This document shows, piece by piece, positions 7,434-16,215 of a DNA stretch of 64,000 bases. The translations under genes and the position numbers were made by a program. Under the pieces are notes generated by a model. It was not told where the DNA came from and ran no database searches. It worked only from the letters and a program-made list of their open reading frames with translations. The first letter of the stretch is position 1, and each line of letters starts with the position of its first letter. Origin of the DNA: Gemmobacter nectariphilus DSM 15620 (lineage in GTDB: Bacteria; Pseudomonadota; Alphaproteobacteria; Rhodobacterales; Rhodobacteraceae); contig NZ_AUCM01000015.1 in the NCBI RefSeq assembly GCF_000429765.1, positions 22,010 to 86,009 on the forward strand, written 5' to 3'.

Positions 7434-8063
7434 TCACGACCTAGCCTCCACCCAGTTCGCGACGATCAGCCCCGGCACGCTGTCAAACGCCCGGTCTGCA
7501 TCCCGCGCCAGATCCAGCCGCTTCGGCAGCTTGACCTGCGGCACCAACAGGAAGATCGGCGCGGTGACCTTGCCGCGTCCGGTTTTCGAGCGCGACACGA
7601 CCGCCTGACCTTTCGTGTTCAGCCTTCCCTCAGCCACCAAGAGGCTCGGCCCGGTACGGCGATAGACGAAGCGCAGGCGCAGGCCGCGTCGCCGTTCCCA
7701 TTCGCCGGGGGTGATGCGGCCGCCGCGGAGCGACTTGCCCGCGGCGGGCAGCGGGATCGCCAGCCAGAACCCGTCTTTGGAGCGGATCAGCGGCCCGGTG
7801 TCATGCGCGCCCACGATGACCGGAGCCTTGGACCAGACGAGAGCTGCCGCGTCCAGGCTCTCGCCCGACCTCGGGAAGTTCTGGCTCCGGATCGAGTTGG
7901 CCAGCCGTGTGCCGAGCCCCGCGCCGGTGATCTGCAGCCGCCACGCCGTCTTCAGCCCGGTTCCGGCCTCGCGCATGGCGGCGGTCACCGCGCGTTCGCC
8001 CGCCGCGACCTCCGCCGCCATCATCGCGACGACGTCTGGATCGATGTCGAGCTTCAGTTTCAC
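7434..8063 (-). CDS. Phage head-tail/minor tail protein, DUF6441 family
   Basis: This 209-residue protein starts MKLKLDIDPDVVAMMAAEV and resembles the DUF6441 proteins between the head-tail joining gene and the tail terminator in Rhodobacterales prophages. By position it is a counterpart of neck or minor tail proteins such as lambda gpZ. Its start overlaps the stop of the gene at 8060 by four bases. Its natural downstream neighbour is now separated from it by the 2.9-kb mer cassette. The family name is from memory of related phages; the structural role is inferred from synteny. Confidence 0.68.
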   Translation of the reverse strand: MKLKLDIDPDVVAMMAAEVAAGERAVTAAMREAGTGLKTAWRLQITGAGLGTRLANSIRSQNFPRSGESLDAAALVWSKAPVIVGAHDTGPLIRSKDGFWLAIPLPAAGKSLRGGRITPGEWERRRGLRLRFVYRRTGPSLLVAEGRLNTKGQAVVSRSKTGRGKVTAPIFLLVPQVKLPKRLDLARDADRAFDSVPGLIVANWVEARS

Positions 8064-8371
8064 GCGGGCCTCAGATCGACGGTCCAGACCAGCCGCTCGC
8101 GGTCGCGGACGGGCTCGCCCTGGATGAGGAAGGCCTCGCCGTCGATCTCGATCCTGTCACCGGGACGCGGGTTCGCCACCTCGGCCACGCGCAGGTCGAT
8201 CCGGGTGGTTTCGGACCAGAGCCGCGCGTCGCCGAAGTCGCTGATCGCATCCGCGCGCCGGGCGACGGCACGCACCAGCATGGGCGTGCCGCCCTCGGCG
8301 ATGTAGACCGCGTCCCGGCCGATGTTCGGATCGGCAAATAGCGCGCCGACGGCGGCGGCGAAGGCGCTCAT
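8060..8371 (-). CDS. Phage head-tail joining protein
   Basis: This 103-residue protein starts MSAFAAAVGALFADPNIG and has a beta-rich C-terminal half (PRPGDRIEIDGEAFLIQGEP) that fits lambda gpFII-like head-tail joining proteins. The start at 8371 overlaps the DUF2190 stop as ATGA; a longer frame to 8500 is Arg/His-rich read-through of that gene. It lies between the decoration protein and the DUF6441 protein, the normal place for a head completion protein. Confidence 0.68.
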   Translation of the reverse strand: MSAFAAAVGALFADPNIGRDAVYIAEGGTPMLVRAVARRADAISDFGDARLWSETTRIDLRVAEVANPRPGDRIEIDGEAFLIQGEPVRDRERLVWTVDLRPA

Positions 8372-8706
8372 CAGAACGTCGCGTTCAGGCGGACCCGGCC
8401 GATGGTGTCGCCCGCGCCGCTGGCCACGGCCTCGACGGCCACGCCGATGAGGGTGTTGTCGGTCGCGACCGTCGTGCAGCGCTTGTTGGTGTCGTCCCAA
8501 TAGACCTTGGCGCCGACGGTCCAGGCCTGGGAGCCGACCTTGGTGATGTCGAAGATGCCGACTAGCGCCGTTTCGACGGGTTCGGCGAGGGCGGCGTCTC
8601 CGGCGGCGATGCCGAAGATGGAGCCGACGAGCAGGCCATCGCCGGAGGCGACGGCATAGGGCGCAGTCAGGGTGATGGTGTTGCCGGGTTGGACGTAGGT
8701 TTTCAT
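8371..8706 (-). CDS. DUF2190 family capsid decoration protein
   Basis: This 111-residue protein (MKTYVQPGNTITLTAPYAV at the start) belongs to the DUF2190 group, small beta-rich proteins encoded next to major capsid genes and thought to decorate and stabilise the shell like lambda gpD. Repeated Gly/Val/Thr-rich strands such as VGAKVYWDD agree. A hairpin at 8733-8754 separates it from the capsid gene, and its stop overlaps the next start. Confidence 0.82.
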   Translation of the reverse strand: MKTYVQPGNTITLTAPYAVASGDGLLVGSIFGIAAGDAALAEPVETALVGIFDITKVGSQAWTVGAKVYWDDTNKRCTTVATDNTLIGVAVEAVASGAGDTIGRVRLNATF

Positions 8707-8732
8707 GGGGAGGATCCTTGTGGAAAGACGAA

Positions 8733-8754
8733 GGGCGGCCCGATTGGACCGCCC
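8733..8754 (-). terminator. Hairpin between capsid and decoration genes
   Basis: GGGCGG-C-CC and its complement pair around a GATT loop (nine positions, one mismatch) in the 75-bp gap after the capsid gene. No long T-run follows, so it is more likely an RNA processing or partial termination point that adjusts decoration protein output than a strong terminator. Confidence 0.4.
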
Positions 8755-8781
8755 CGTGTGTCGGGGTTCAGGAAGCGCGCC

Positions 8782-10839
8782 TTACGCGCCCGGGTTCTTG
8801 TAGAGGCCGCGCCAGTCGATGGCCTTGGCGCCGAAGTCGAGGCGGCACTTGATCTCGACGCCGTCGACGTCGAAGCCGTTGCGCGTCTCGATGTAGGCGC
8901 CCTGCTGGCCCTCGAGATAGGCGTACTCGATGGTGTCGATCTGGTTCGGGCTGGCCGCCAGATACCAGGCGGTCTCGCTGGCCGCGTCGAGCCGGGGCTC
9001 GCTGATCGGCGCGAGGGTGCGGATCGACTGCGGCACCACGCTGGACGTCGCAGCGGGCACCAGGTTCTGGGCGACCAGCTGCTCGGCCTTCAGTTCCAGC
9101 GACGCGGGCACGATCAGGAAGGCGGGGCGGACGTTCAGCACAGTCTTCTTGTCGAGGCCGGTCTGCTTGGCCATCGCGGCGCGCGCCGCACCGACGCTGC
9201 TGACATCCAGCGCCGCGCCGGTGCCTGCCAGGTTCTTGTGGGTGGTGTGGAAGAGCGCGTTGCCGTCGGCCATCGCCGGGTTGGCGGTGATGATCCCCCA
9301 GACGACGTCCGACTCCAGCTGGGCGATGGAGTTGCCGTACATCGCCGGGATCCGGGTAAAGGCGTCGAGATCGTCGTTGATCAGGGTCTGGCGGGTGATG
9401 GCGACCACCCGGCCATAGGTCTTGACCTTGTAGCTCTCCTTGCTCTCGCCCAGCGTGCCGCGCTTGAACTCGCCGCTCTCGCCGACCTCCAGCAGTTGCG
9501 GCGCCTCGCCGAGCTGCACCCGGTGCATCGCCTTGAAGTCCGTCGCCAGCACCTGGCGGCAGAACAGCATGAAGGTTCGCGGATAGGCCTCGTAGGCCTG
9601 CCGCAGGGTCTTGTTGGTGACCGCCGAGAGGATTTCGGGGAAGTCCGAGGTCGAGTGCAGCGCCCGCGTCGCCACCTCGTCGCGCGACAGGCCCCGCGTG
9701 TTGACCCCGGCATTGCCGAGGCTTTCCCGGGCCAGTTCCAGCAGGGTCATGCCGCGATACTGGCGCGCGGCGTCTTCCAACTGGAACAGCGTCGGGCTGT
9801 AGCGGTGCAGCAGCGCGTTCGCCACCGCGTCGCGGCGGGTGATGCGTTCGTCCCTGCCGCCGAGCGGGACGGAAACATGGGGGAAGGTCCGGGTCTCGTC
9901 CGACTTGGCGGCGACCTGGTCGAGGATCAGGCGGCGGGACTCGTCGACGCTGACGCCGCGCTTGACCAGATCCTCGGCGAAGCCGCGCTCGAGGTTCAGC
10001 CGCCCGGCCAGGTCGTAGATGGTGGAGACGCGGTCGCGCTCGGCCTCGCGGGCGCGGGTGGCGACAGCCTCAGTGTCGGGCGCAGGAGTGGTCTGCGTCT
10101 TCGGCTGGCTGCGCGTCTCGCTGGCGGCGACCTTCGGGTCGGGCGCAGCCGGTTTCGGCTCGGTCATGGTGGTGTCCTCGGTATCATTCGGCTCGGTCGG
10201 CTGGGTGGTGGCAAAGGTTGCGGCGTCGCTCGCCGGGGTCTGGGTCTTGTCCGTCATCGGGATCGGTCCTTTCGTAATTGAAGGGGCGTCCCGGCGGTGG
10301 AGGACGCAGTCGTGAAGGGGGTGCTGGGCGCGGAAGCCCGCGGCGGGATCGGCGCCGACCGCGACGGCGGAGACCTCGAACGGCGTCCAGTCGACCGCGC
10401 GCCAAAGCTCGCGCGCGGCCTCGGGTTTCGAGACCTCGAAGCGGTGGACCTGGTAGCCGATGGACACCGCGCGGATGTGCCCGGCTTGTATGTCGCGCCA
10501 GATCGGCTCGACATCGGCACGTTCGCTGATCCGCACCAGCGCGATGCCGCGGCCGTTCTCGATCCGCGCCGAGCCCGGCACGACCGAGCCGATCACTGCA
10601 TCAAGCGTGTCGAGCTCGTGCACCTTCAGGAACGGCGCGCCCGCGTTCAGCCGGTCGAGACGGACATGGGCCGGGTCGAGACTGAGCTCCTCGTCATAGG
10701 GCTCGCCGAAGAAGGTCGCGCGGCGGACACGGGCCCCCGCCGACCAGACCACCTCGACGGTGCGGCTGTCGGCGTCGGCCGTGTTCGGCGCAAGCTCCGC
10801 CGACCGGCGCATGGCCGGCAGTTCGATCATCGTGTCCAT
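8782..10839 (-). CDS. Prohead protease / major capsid protein fusion
   Basis: This 685-residue polyprotein combines two head functions. Residues about 15-170 resemble an HK97-type prohead protease (S78 family), with the HELDTLDAVIG and RAVSIGYQVHRFEV segments. A low-complexity Thr/Pro/Lys-rich linker (about 195-265) and a scaffold-like helical region (about 275-345) follow. The C-terminal ~300 residues match a Mu gpT-like/HK97-fold major capsid protein, including LLELARESLG and RTFMLFCRQVLATDF. Self-cleavage would release the shell protein. This fused form is known in Rhodobacterales prophages. It follows the portal gene after 5 bp. Confidence 0.88.
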   Translation of the reverse strand: MDTMIELPAMRRSAELAPNTADADSRTVEVVWSAGARVRRATFFGEPYDEELSLDPAHVRLDRLNAGAPFLKVHELDTLDAVIGSVVPGSARIENGRGIALVRISERADVEPIWRDIQAGHIRAVSIGYQVHRFEVSKPEAARELWRAVDWTPFEVSAVAVGADPAAGFRAQHPLHDCVLHRRDAPSITKGPIPMTDKTQTPASDAATFATTQPTEPNDTEDTTMTEPKPAAPDPKVAASETRSQPKTQTTPAPDTEAVATRAREAERDRVSTIYDLAGRLNLERGFAEDLVKRGVSVDESRRLILDQVAAKSDETRTFPHVSVPLGGRDERITRRDAVANALLHRYSPTLFQLEDAARQYRGMTLLELARESLGNAGVNTRGLSRDEVATRALHSTSDFPEILSAVTNKTLRQAYEAYPRTFMLFCRQVLATDFKAMHRVQLGEAPQLLEVGESGEFKRGTLGESKESYKVKTYGRVVAITRQTLINDDLDAFTRIPAMYGNSIAQLESDVVWGIITANPAMADGNALFHTTHKNLAGTGAALDVSSVGAARAAMAKQTGLDKKTVLNVRPAFLIVPASLELKAEQLVAQNLVPAATSSVVPQSIRTLAPISEPRLDAASETAWYLAASPNQIDTIEYAYLEGQQGAYIETRNGFDVDGVEIKCRLDFGAKAIDWRGLYKNPGA

Positions 10840-10844
10840 GAAGG

Positions 10845-12401
10845 TCAGTCCTGTTGGTCGGCCTGCGCCGGGTCATTGTCCGCGTCGGCGGCCGGGTCTT
10901 CGGTGTCCGGTTCGTCGGCGGCGGGTTCGGTCGCCGGATCGTTGCTCTGCGCGCTGCCGGTCTTGGTGACGCGGCGCGGGTCGCTGTCGAGCACCAGCCC
11001 CAGCGCGTCGAGCTTGGCGTTGGTCGCGGCGATCTCGGCCAGCACGGCGTCGGGATTGCGGCCCTGTTTCGCGATCACCTCGGCCAGCGTCATGGTGCCC
11101 GAGCGGATCGACAGCAGGTTCGCCATCGCATCCTTCTGCGGATCGACCGCCTCGAACTTCGGCGGCGACCATTCGACCGGCACGGTCGGCGACGGGATTT
11201 GTCCTGCCGCCCATGCGGCCTCGGTGAACCAGCGCCAGACCGGCGCGCAGAACATCGGAATGAACAGCTGCCACTGCACCGCGTCGATCTGGCGGCGGAA
11301 CTCGACGAGCCCCGCCCGGATCGAGGAATAGTTCACCTGGGACAGGTCCCCGGTGAGCAGCTCGTAGGGCACCCGGAACCCGGCCGAGATCGTGTGCAGG
11401 CTGGCGCGCTTGTATTCGCCATAGCCGCCTGTGGCCGAGGGCTGGTTGAAGCGGATGTCCTTGCCGCCGCGGGCATAGGCGATCAGCCCCGGCTCGAACT
11501 GCTCGACGCGGTTGCCGTCTGCGTCGACCACGGACGGGGCGATACCCTGTTGGGCCTCGTCGTCGCCGAAGACGATGGCGGTGACGCAGGCCTCGGTCTT
11601 CTTGCGGACCAGTTCGGCCACCTCGTAGTCGTCGAGATCGCGCAAGCTGCGAATTACCGGCGCGCCCCAGGGCACGCCGCGCGCCTGCGTGCGCTGCTTC
11701 TCATAGACATGGGCGATCTCGGTCGCGGGGACCGGGCGGCTCTGCAACCCGTTCTGCAAGACGCCATAGGCGTCGCCCGGATGTTCGGCATGGAGCCAGT
11801 AGGCCCGGCGCTTGCCGACCGGGTCGAACTCGATCCCCTGCACCAGCCGCCCCGCGCCGAGGGCGCCGGATTTCGTGGCGTCGAGGAAGTCGGCTTCCAG
11901 CACCTGCAACTGCAGCGGCACAGGCAGACCGTCCGAGGATCGCCGCAGGCGCCGGCGCACCAGCACCTCGCCCGCCTCGACCATCTCGCGGCAGATCAGC
12001 GTCTGCAGGCCGTAGAAGTCGAGCTGACCGTCGGCGTCGCACTCCGCCGTCCAGCGCTCGAACAGCGCGTCGACCTTGCGGTCGAGCTTGTCGTCGCCGC
12101 TGGCGGCGCGCGGCATGATGCCCGCGCCGATGATGTTGTTGACCAGCACTGCTACGGCCTTGGCCGCGTGCGGGTTGTTGCGCACCAGATCACGCATCCG
12201 GTCGCGCAGGAGCGCCCCGGCCACGCCGATCTCGGTGTCGGCCGAGGATCCCGGCGCGCGCCAGCCCTCCGTGCGCCGCCCGCGCGCGGCCCCGTCATAC
12301 CCCCGCGTCAGCGTCTCGAACGCCTGCCGCGCCATCACGCGGCGCGCGGCCATGCGCGGCGCCACCGTGGCGATGGCGTGGTCGAACCAGGTCGCCGACA
12401 T
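10845..12401 (-). CDS. Phage portal protein (lambda gpB family)
   Basis: This 518-residue protein forms the dodecameric DNA entry pore of the head. Recognisable segments include AVAVLVNNIIGAGI near the N-terminus (about residue 70), QVLEADFLD, and the characteristic NYSSIRAGLVEFRRQ (about residue 355). The tail is acidic and Asp/Ala-rich (last 50 residues). The start at 12401 (MSATWFDHAIA) overlaps the preceding stop as ATGA; a much longer frame to 12860 is spurious read-through across the gpW-like gene. Confidence 0.92.
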   Translation of the reverse strand: MSATWFDHAIATVAPRMAARRVMARQAFETLTRGYDGAARGRRTEGWRAPGSSADTEIGVAGALLRDRMRDLVRNNPHAAKAVAVLVNNIIGAGIMPRAASGDDKLDRKVDALFERWTAECDADGQLDFYGLQTLICREMVEAGEVLVRRRLRRSSDGLPVPLQLQVLEADFLDATKSGALGAGRLVQGIEFDPVGKRRAYWLHAEHPGDAYGVLQNGLQSRPVPATEIAHVYEKQRTQARGVPWGAPVIRSLRDLDDYEVAELVRKKTEACVTAIVFGDDEAQQGIAPSVVDADGNRVEQFEPGLIAYARGGKDIRFNQPSATGGYGEYKRASLHTISAGFRVPYELLTGDLSQVNYSSIRAGLVEFRRQIDAVQWQLFIPMFCAPVWRWFTEAAWAAGQIPSPTVPVEWSPPKFEAVDPQKDAMANLLSIRSGTMTLAEVIAKQGRNPDAVLAEIAATNAKLDALGLVLDSDPRRVTKTGSAQSNDPATEPAADEPDTEDPAADADNDPAQADQQD

Positions 12402-12610
12402 CAGCGGTCCCCGCGCGAGAAGCCAGCCAGCCCGGCCACGGGCAGCGGTCGCGTGGTCCCCGCGATGGCGCGCTCGATGGTCCGGATCCGGGCGAGCAGA
12501 TCCTCGGCCGAGCCATAGTCGACGGATTTGCCATCGTAGCTGACCCGGGTCGTGCCGCTGGCATAGGCCCGGCGCAGCGCCGAGAGCTCGGTTTCCGTCC
12601 AGTCGGTCAT
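12401..12610 (-). CDS. gpW-like head-tail connector protein
   Basis: This 69-residue protein (MTDWTETELSALRRAYASGT at the start) resembles the gpW family of small head-completion proteins, with the usual YDGKSVDYGSA beta-hairpin and the helix LLARIRTIERAI. It begins two bases after the terL stop and its own stop overlaps the portal start, so the three are coupled. gpW seals the portal before the tail attaches. Confidence 0.82.
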   Translation of the reverse strand: MTDWTETELSALRRAYASGTTRVSYDGKSVDYGSAEDLLARIRTIERAIAGTTRPLPVAGLAGFSRGDR

Positions 12611-12612
12611 GT

Positions 12613-14619
12613 TCAAAACCATCCTCCGCGCCGTCCGAGCCAGTCGGAGCGGCGCTTGCCCTGCGGGGCCTGTCCCGGCCGGTTGATCTGCCCGGCAGGA
12701 TCGGTGTCGGTGGGGGCCGCCCCGAGCTGATCCTCGAGGTCGCGCCATTTCTCGTCGGGCCAGCGATCCGCGCCCGCGATCCAGGCGGCGGCGCGGGCAT
12801 AGACCCGGCAATCCAGCGCCTCGTTGCGCTCGCGAAGCTTCTGCCATTCCAGGCGGGCAAAGCCGCGCTTCGTGCGCACCGTCACCAGTTGTTCGGCCAC
12901 GAACTGCTTCAGCCATTCGTTCTCGACCCAATGCGGCAGGTGCACCGAGCCGGGCGGGAACGCCGCCCCGTCGGTCATGTCCTCCTCGGTCGGCCGCGCC
13001 AGCCGCAGGAAGCGGTAGGTCTCGGCCTTGAAGGTCGACACCGCCACGGTCCAGAGCCGGGCCCCGCGCCGCAGGCGTTTCCCGCCCTCGGTCGCGTCGA
13101 CGAAAGTCGGACCCGACACCGGGCTCGAGCGATTGAACCCCTCGACACCCTTGACCGGCGACACCTGCGCGAACCCCTGCGCCCGCGACCAGGAATAGAC
13201 CGCCGGGGCCTCGTAGCCCGTGTCGATGGCGAGCCGCGCAATGCGCAGATGCGCCCCGCGTTCATGCGGCCAGCTTCGGTCAAGCAGCGCGGTCAGCTCC
13301 GACCACGCGTCATGCCGGTCGGGCCCACCCTCGATCACGACGTGATCGACGAGCCAGCTTTCCAACCCGCGGCCCCAGGCCCAGACATCGACCTCGATCC
13401 GGTCCTTCTGGACGTCGGCCCCGGCGGTCAGGAACAACCCGCCCGCTGGCACCGTGCCGGACGTCCAGCGCTCGCGCCGGTCGTAGAGCCGCTGCCAGTC
13501 CGGGGCTTCCCCAGTCTCGACCCATGTCTCGCCGAGGATCGTGTTGCGGAAGGCCTTGATGGCCTCGTCCGACCCCTGTGCCGCGTCCCATGCCCGCACG
13601 ATCCGCTCCCAGCTCAGCCAGCCGATCGGCGAATAGAGCGCCGAGAGGTGATACCCGACCGTGGTCGGATCGGCGGCCGTGGCGGTCGCCCGCCATTCGC
13701 CACCCTCCAGCATCGCCGTCTTGTGGTGTTCTGCGATGGGCGTCTCGCAGCCCTCGCAGTGATATTCCGCCGTCTCCGGGCGGCCCTTCTGCCAGCGCAG
13801 CCGGTCGAACTTCAGCCATTGTGCGTGGCCGCAATGTGGGCACGGCACGAAGAACCGGCGCTGGTCGGACGCCTCGTATTCACGCTCGATGCGCGACAGC
13901 CCTCGAATAGTGGGCGTCGAGACCAGGAACACCTTGCGCCGGTGGGCGAAGGTGAGAGACCGAGCCTCGGCCAGCGTGACCGGATCGCCTTCCTCGTCGG
14001 CCGAGGCGGGATAGGCGTCGACCTCGTCGAGGAAGATGTAGCGCGCCGGGGTGGACCGCAGCCCGACCGCCGAGTTCGCGCCGGTCATGATCAGGATGCC
14101 GCCCGCGAACTCCTTCGACAGCATCGTGTTGCCCGCGTCGCGCGAGCGCGCGGGCTTCACCCGCTCCCGCAGGTCCGGGCTCTCGTCGATCAGCGGGTCG
14201 ATCCGCTGGCGCGAGTTGCGCTTGGCCAGCTCCACCGTCGGCTGGACCGCCAGCATCGGCCCCGGCGCCTGATGGATGGCGAAGCCGATCCAGTTGTTGC
14301 CCGCCTCGGTCGCGCCGACCTGCGCGGCCTTCATGAACACGATCCGCTGCGTGGGATCGCCGGGGCTCAGGCGGTCCATGATCTCGCGCATGTAGGGCGT
14401 GCGCACAGTGCGGTATCGCCCGGGCTCCGCCGAGGCGCGACCCGAGAGCATCCGGTGCCGGTCCGCCCATTCCGAGACGGTCAGGTCCGGGTCGGGCCGG
14501 AGCCCATTGCCCCAGGCGCGCAGGATCTCGCCCGCGCCGTCGAAGTCCGTCAGGCCATCGCCGTTCTCACCGGAAGTCGGGCCGGACCTCGGCGAGTTCG
14601 TCGAGGTGGGCGCGTACAT
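12613..14619 (-). CDS. terL: Phage terminase large subunit (GpA family)
   Basis: This packaging motor of up to 668 residues has an N-terminal ATPase and a C-terminal nuclease. The deviant Walker A is KAAQVGATE (about residues 96-104) and Walker B is RYIFLDEVDAY (about 192-202). A zinc-ribbon-like pair CPHC and CEGC follows (about 260-300). The nuclease domain includes LTAGADVQKDRIEVDVWAWG (first acidic cluster, about 395) and LAIDTGYEA. The only ATG before the conserved core is at 14619, which gives a 53-bp overlap with terS; a non-ATG start nearer 14565 cannot be excluded. GpA-type enzymes usually cut cos sites. Confidence 0.92.
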   Translation of the reverse strand: MYAPTSTNSPRSGPTSGENGDGLTDFDGAGEILRAWGNGLRPDPDLTVSEWADRHRMLSGRASAEPGRYRTVRTPYMREIMDRLSPGDPTQRIVFMKAAQVGATEAGNNWIGFAIHQAPGPMLAVQPTVELAKRNSRQRIDPLIDESPDLRERVKPARSRDAGNTMLSKEFAGGILIMTGANSAVGLRSTPARYIFLDEVDAYPASADEEGDPVTLAEARSLTFAHRRKVFLVSTPTIRGLSRIEREYEASDQRRFFVPCPHCGHAQWLKFDRLRWQKGRPETAEYHCEGCETPIAEHHKTAMLEGGEWRATATAADPTTVGYHLSALYSPIGWLSWERIVRAWDAAQGSDEAIKAFRNTILGETWVETGEAPDWQRLYDRRERWTSGTVPAGGLFLTAGADVQKDRIEVDVWAWGRGLESWLVDHVVIEGGPDRHDAWSELTALLDRSWPHERGAHLRIARLAIDTGYEAPAVYSWSRAQGFAQVSPVKGVEGFNRSSPVSGPTFVDATEGGKRLRRGARLWTVAVSTFKAETYRFLRLARPTEEDMTDGAAFPPGSVHLPHWVENEWLKQFVAEQLVTVRTKRGFARLEWQKLRERNEALDCRVYARAAAWIAGADRWPDEKWRDLEDQLGAAPTDTDPAGQINRPGQAPQGKRRSDWLGRRGGWF

Positions 14620-15163
14620 GTTTCTCCAGCACCTTCTGCATCGCGGCTGGCTCCACGGTGATTTGCTGACCTGTCGCGTCGCTGCACGAGGCCGACAGCT
14701 CAGCCGCCATCAGCGCCGCCGCGCGCGCGGGCCAGGTCACCCATGCGTCCCGTTCCTCCCGCGCCAGCCGGAACACCAGCGCCAGCGCGCGGGCCCGCTC
14801 GATCAACTCCCCCTTCAGCTTCTGGAGCCGGATGCGCCGCTCCTGCGCCTTCAGCACCTCGTTCGCGGTCTTGGCCTGCAGGAAGGTCGTCCCGCCGCCG
14901 ACGGCGGGGACTGCCAGCCCCTGTTCGCGCAGCGTGTCGCCGACAGCGGCCACCGCCGCCTCGGGGACAGGCTTCAGCTTCGGCGCTGGTGCCTTCCTCG
15001 TCTTCGACGGGTCCGTCGTCTCGGCCCGTCTGGCGTCGCTGGCGGCCGCGTTGATGCTGCCATCGGGATAGAGAACCAGCCGCTCGGCGGTCTTCGCCTT
15101 CTGGATCGCACCCCGTGACAGCCCGACATGGGCGGCGTACTGGCGCTCGCTCATGCCCTGCAT
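14567..15163 (-). CDS. terS: Phage terminase small subunit
   Basis: This 198-residue DNA-recognition subunit opens with a helix-turn-helix (MSERQYAAHVGLSRGAIQKA, residues 4-23) of the Nu1/terS type. A Lys/Pro/Ala linker and a long helical oligomerisation region (about 85-150) follow. It directly precedes and overlaps terL. The start could be Met1 (15163) or Met4 (15154). It is the first gene of the leftward late operon, with a palindromic regulatory region just upstream. Confidence 0.83.
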   Translation of the reverse strand: MQGMSERQYAAHVGLSRGAIQKAKTAERLVLYPDGSINAAASDARRAETTDPSKTRKAPAPKLKPVPEAAVAAVGDTLREQGLAVPAVGGGTTFLQAKTANEVLKAQERRIRLQKLKGELIERARALALVFRLAREERDAWVTWPARAAALMAAELSASCSDATGQQITVEPAAMQKVLEKHVRAHLDELAEVRPDFR

Positions 15164-15194
15164 CGACGGCTCCGATTATCATTATGAATCATGT

Positions 15195-15213
15195 GCTTAT
15201 CGAGTTGATAAGC
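15195..15213. promoter_or_regulatory. Operator-like inverted repeat in the terS/15275 divergent region
   Basis: GCTTATC-GAGTT-GATAAGC is a perfect 7-bp inverted repeat in the 111-bp gap between the leftward terS gene and the rightward gene at 15275. The gap is AT-rich compared with its surroundings (GATTATCATTATGAATCAT). It is a likely operator and promoter region for the late operon. Confidence 0.5.
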
Positions 15214-15274
15214 GTCGCGGACAGAGGGAACGTGTCCCCAGAAGGACGATGCAAGTCACCACGGAGCCACCCCG

Positions 15275-15499
15275 ATGACCCGCCGCGCACAGGACAACAC
15301 GAAAGCCCTCGACGCCTTCATTGCCGCGAAGACCGAGATCGACACGATGCTGGAGCGGCTCGCCGCCCTGAGCGCGGACCATTTCGAGACCAGCCCCGAC
15401 GAGATCAATTGGGGCCATGTCGGCACCCTGAACCACTACCGCGCCAAGCTGCGCGAAATCACCGACATGGCCTTCAGCGAAGGCGAACACGCCGAGTAA
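15275..15499 (+). CDS. Small hypothetical phage protein
   Basis: This 74-residue, acidic, helical protein includes AKTEIDTMLERLAAL and the well-formed stretch DEINWGHVGTLNHYRAKL. Its codon use and composition look like a real gene, and no other frame is better here. It runs opposite to the late operon and is followed by a hairpin at 15520-15537 and then the DUF3489 gene. No function is recognised; small proteins of this kind are often found beside DUF3489 genes in alphaproteobacterial mobile elements. Confidence 0.65.
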   Translation: MTRRAQDNTKALDAFIAAKTEIDTMLERLAALSADHFETSPDEINWGHVGTLNHYRAKLREITDMAFSEGEHAE

Positions 15500-15519
15500 G
15501 GCGACACGCTCCCGGTCCC

Positions 15520-15537
15520 GCCCGCCGACTGGCGGGC
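15520..15537 (+). terminator. Hairpin after the 74-residue gene
   Basis: GCCCGCC-GACT-GGCGGGC is a perfect 7-bp stem with a four-base loop, 20 bp past the stop of the gene at 15275. No T-run follows. It may attenuate read-through into the DUF3489 gene. Confidence 0.45.
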
Positions 15538-15589
15538 TCGACCTCGTAGAAGGGCCCGCATTCCGCGCGCCCCGATACGGGAGACGACG

Positions 15590-16162
15590 ATGACCAAGCT
15601 TTCCGACACCCAAGCCATGATCCTGAGCGCCGCCACCCAGCGGCCCGAGCGCATTGCCCTGCCGCTGCCCGAGAGCCTGCGCGGCGGCGCCGCCGCCAAG
15701 GTGGTCTGCGCGCTGCTCGCCAAGGGCTTCCTGCAGGAGGTCGACGCCGACATGCGCAACGGCGAACCCGTCTGGCGCGAGACCGGCGACGGCCACGGCG
15801 TCACGCTGGTCGCCACCGACGCAGGCCTTGCCGCCATCGGCATCGAGACCGAGGACGCGAACACCGCGCCTGCGGGCGCGACGGACGCGCCGACCGAGGA
15901 GCCCGCGCCGGACACCCGCACCGAGACCGAGACCGCGCCCAAGACGCGCACGCCGCGCGAGGGCACCAAGCAGGCGACCCTGATCGCCATGCTGCGCGCG
16001 CCGGACGGCGCGACCATCGAGGAGATCATGGCCGCGACGGGCTGGCAGTCGCACACGGTGCGCGGCGCGATGGCCGGGGCGCTGAAGAAGAAGCTCGGGC
16101 TCGAGGTGACTTCGGAGAAGGTCGAGGATCGGGGGCGCGTGTACAAACTCCCCGCCGCCTGA
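15590..16162 (+). CDS. DUF3489 domain-containing protein
   Basis: This 190-residue protein has two similar halves. The N-terminal part (about 1-80) reads like a winged-helix unit (DTQAMILSAATQRPE). A low-complexity Thr/Glu/Pro linker (about 85-125) separates it from a C-terminal winged helix with EGTKQATLIAML, EEIMAATGWQSHTVRGAM and KKLGLEVTSEK, the classic DUF3489 signature. The family is widespread on alphaproteobacterial phages and integrative elements and is probably DNA-binding. It converges on the gene at 16216 through a shared hairpin. Confidence 0.85.
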   Translation: MTKLSDTQAMILSAATQRPERIALPLPESLRGGAAAKVVCALLAKGFLQEVDADMRNGEPVWRETGDGHGVTLVATDAGLAAIGIETEDANTAPAGATDAPTEEPAPDTRTETETAPKTRTPREGTKQATLIAMLRAPDGATIEEIMAATGWQSHTVRGAMAGALKKKLGLEVTSEKVEDRGRVYKLPAA

Positions 16163-16188
16163 CGCAGCCGACCCCGACAGGTTGATGG

Positions 16189-16211
16189 CCGCCGTCCTAC
16201 CGGGGCGGCGG
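16189..16211. terminator. Bidirectional terminator-like hairpin
   Basis: CCGCCG and CGGCGG pair around an 11-base loop, with flanking GAT/ATC extending the stem, in the 53-bp gap between two convergent genes (ends at 16162 and 16216). This is a good position for a shared terminator. Confidence 0.55.
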
Positions 16212-16215
16212 TCGA

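Noticed and set aside
5794..7437. 547-codon minus-strand frame over merA
   Set aside because: It is antisense to a complete MerA with all its motifs, and its composition is typical of the complement of a high-GC gene.
10845..12860. 671-residue version of the portal protein
   Set aside because: The first ~150 codons read through terL and the gpW-like gene in the wrong frame. The ATGA start at 12401 gives the normal portal length.
8782..15163. Genuine gene transfer agent cluster
   Set aside because: The tail tip is GTA-like, but the head genes are of another type (gpA terminase, fused protease-capsid), and integrase, replication genes and a methylase are present, so it is a phage.
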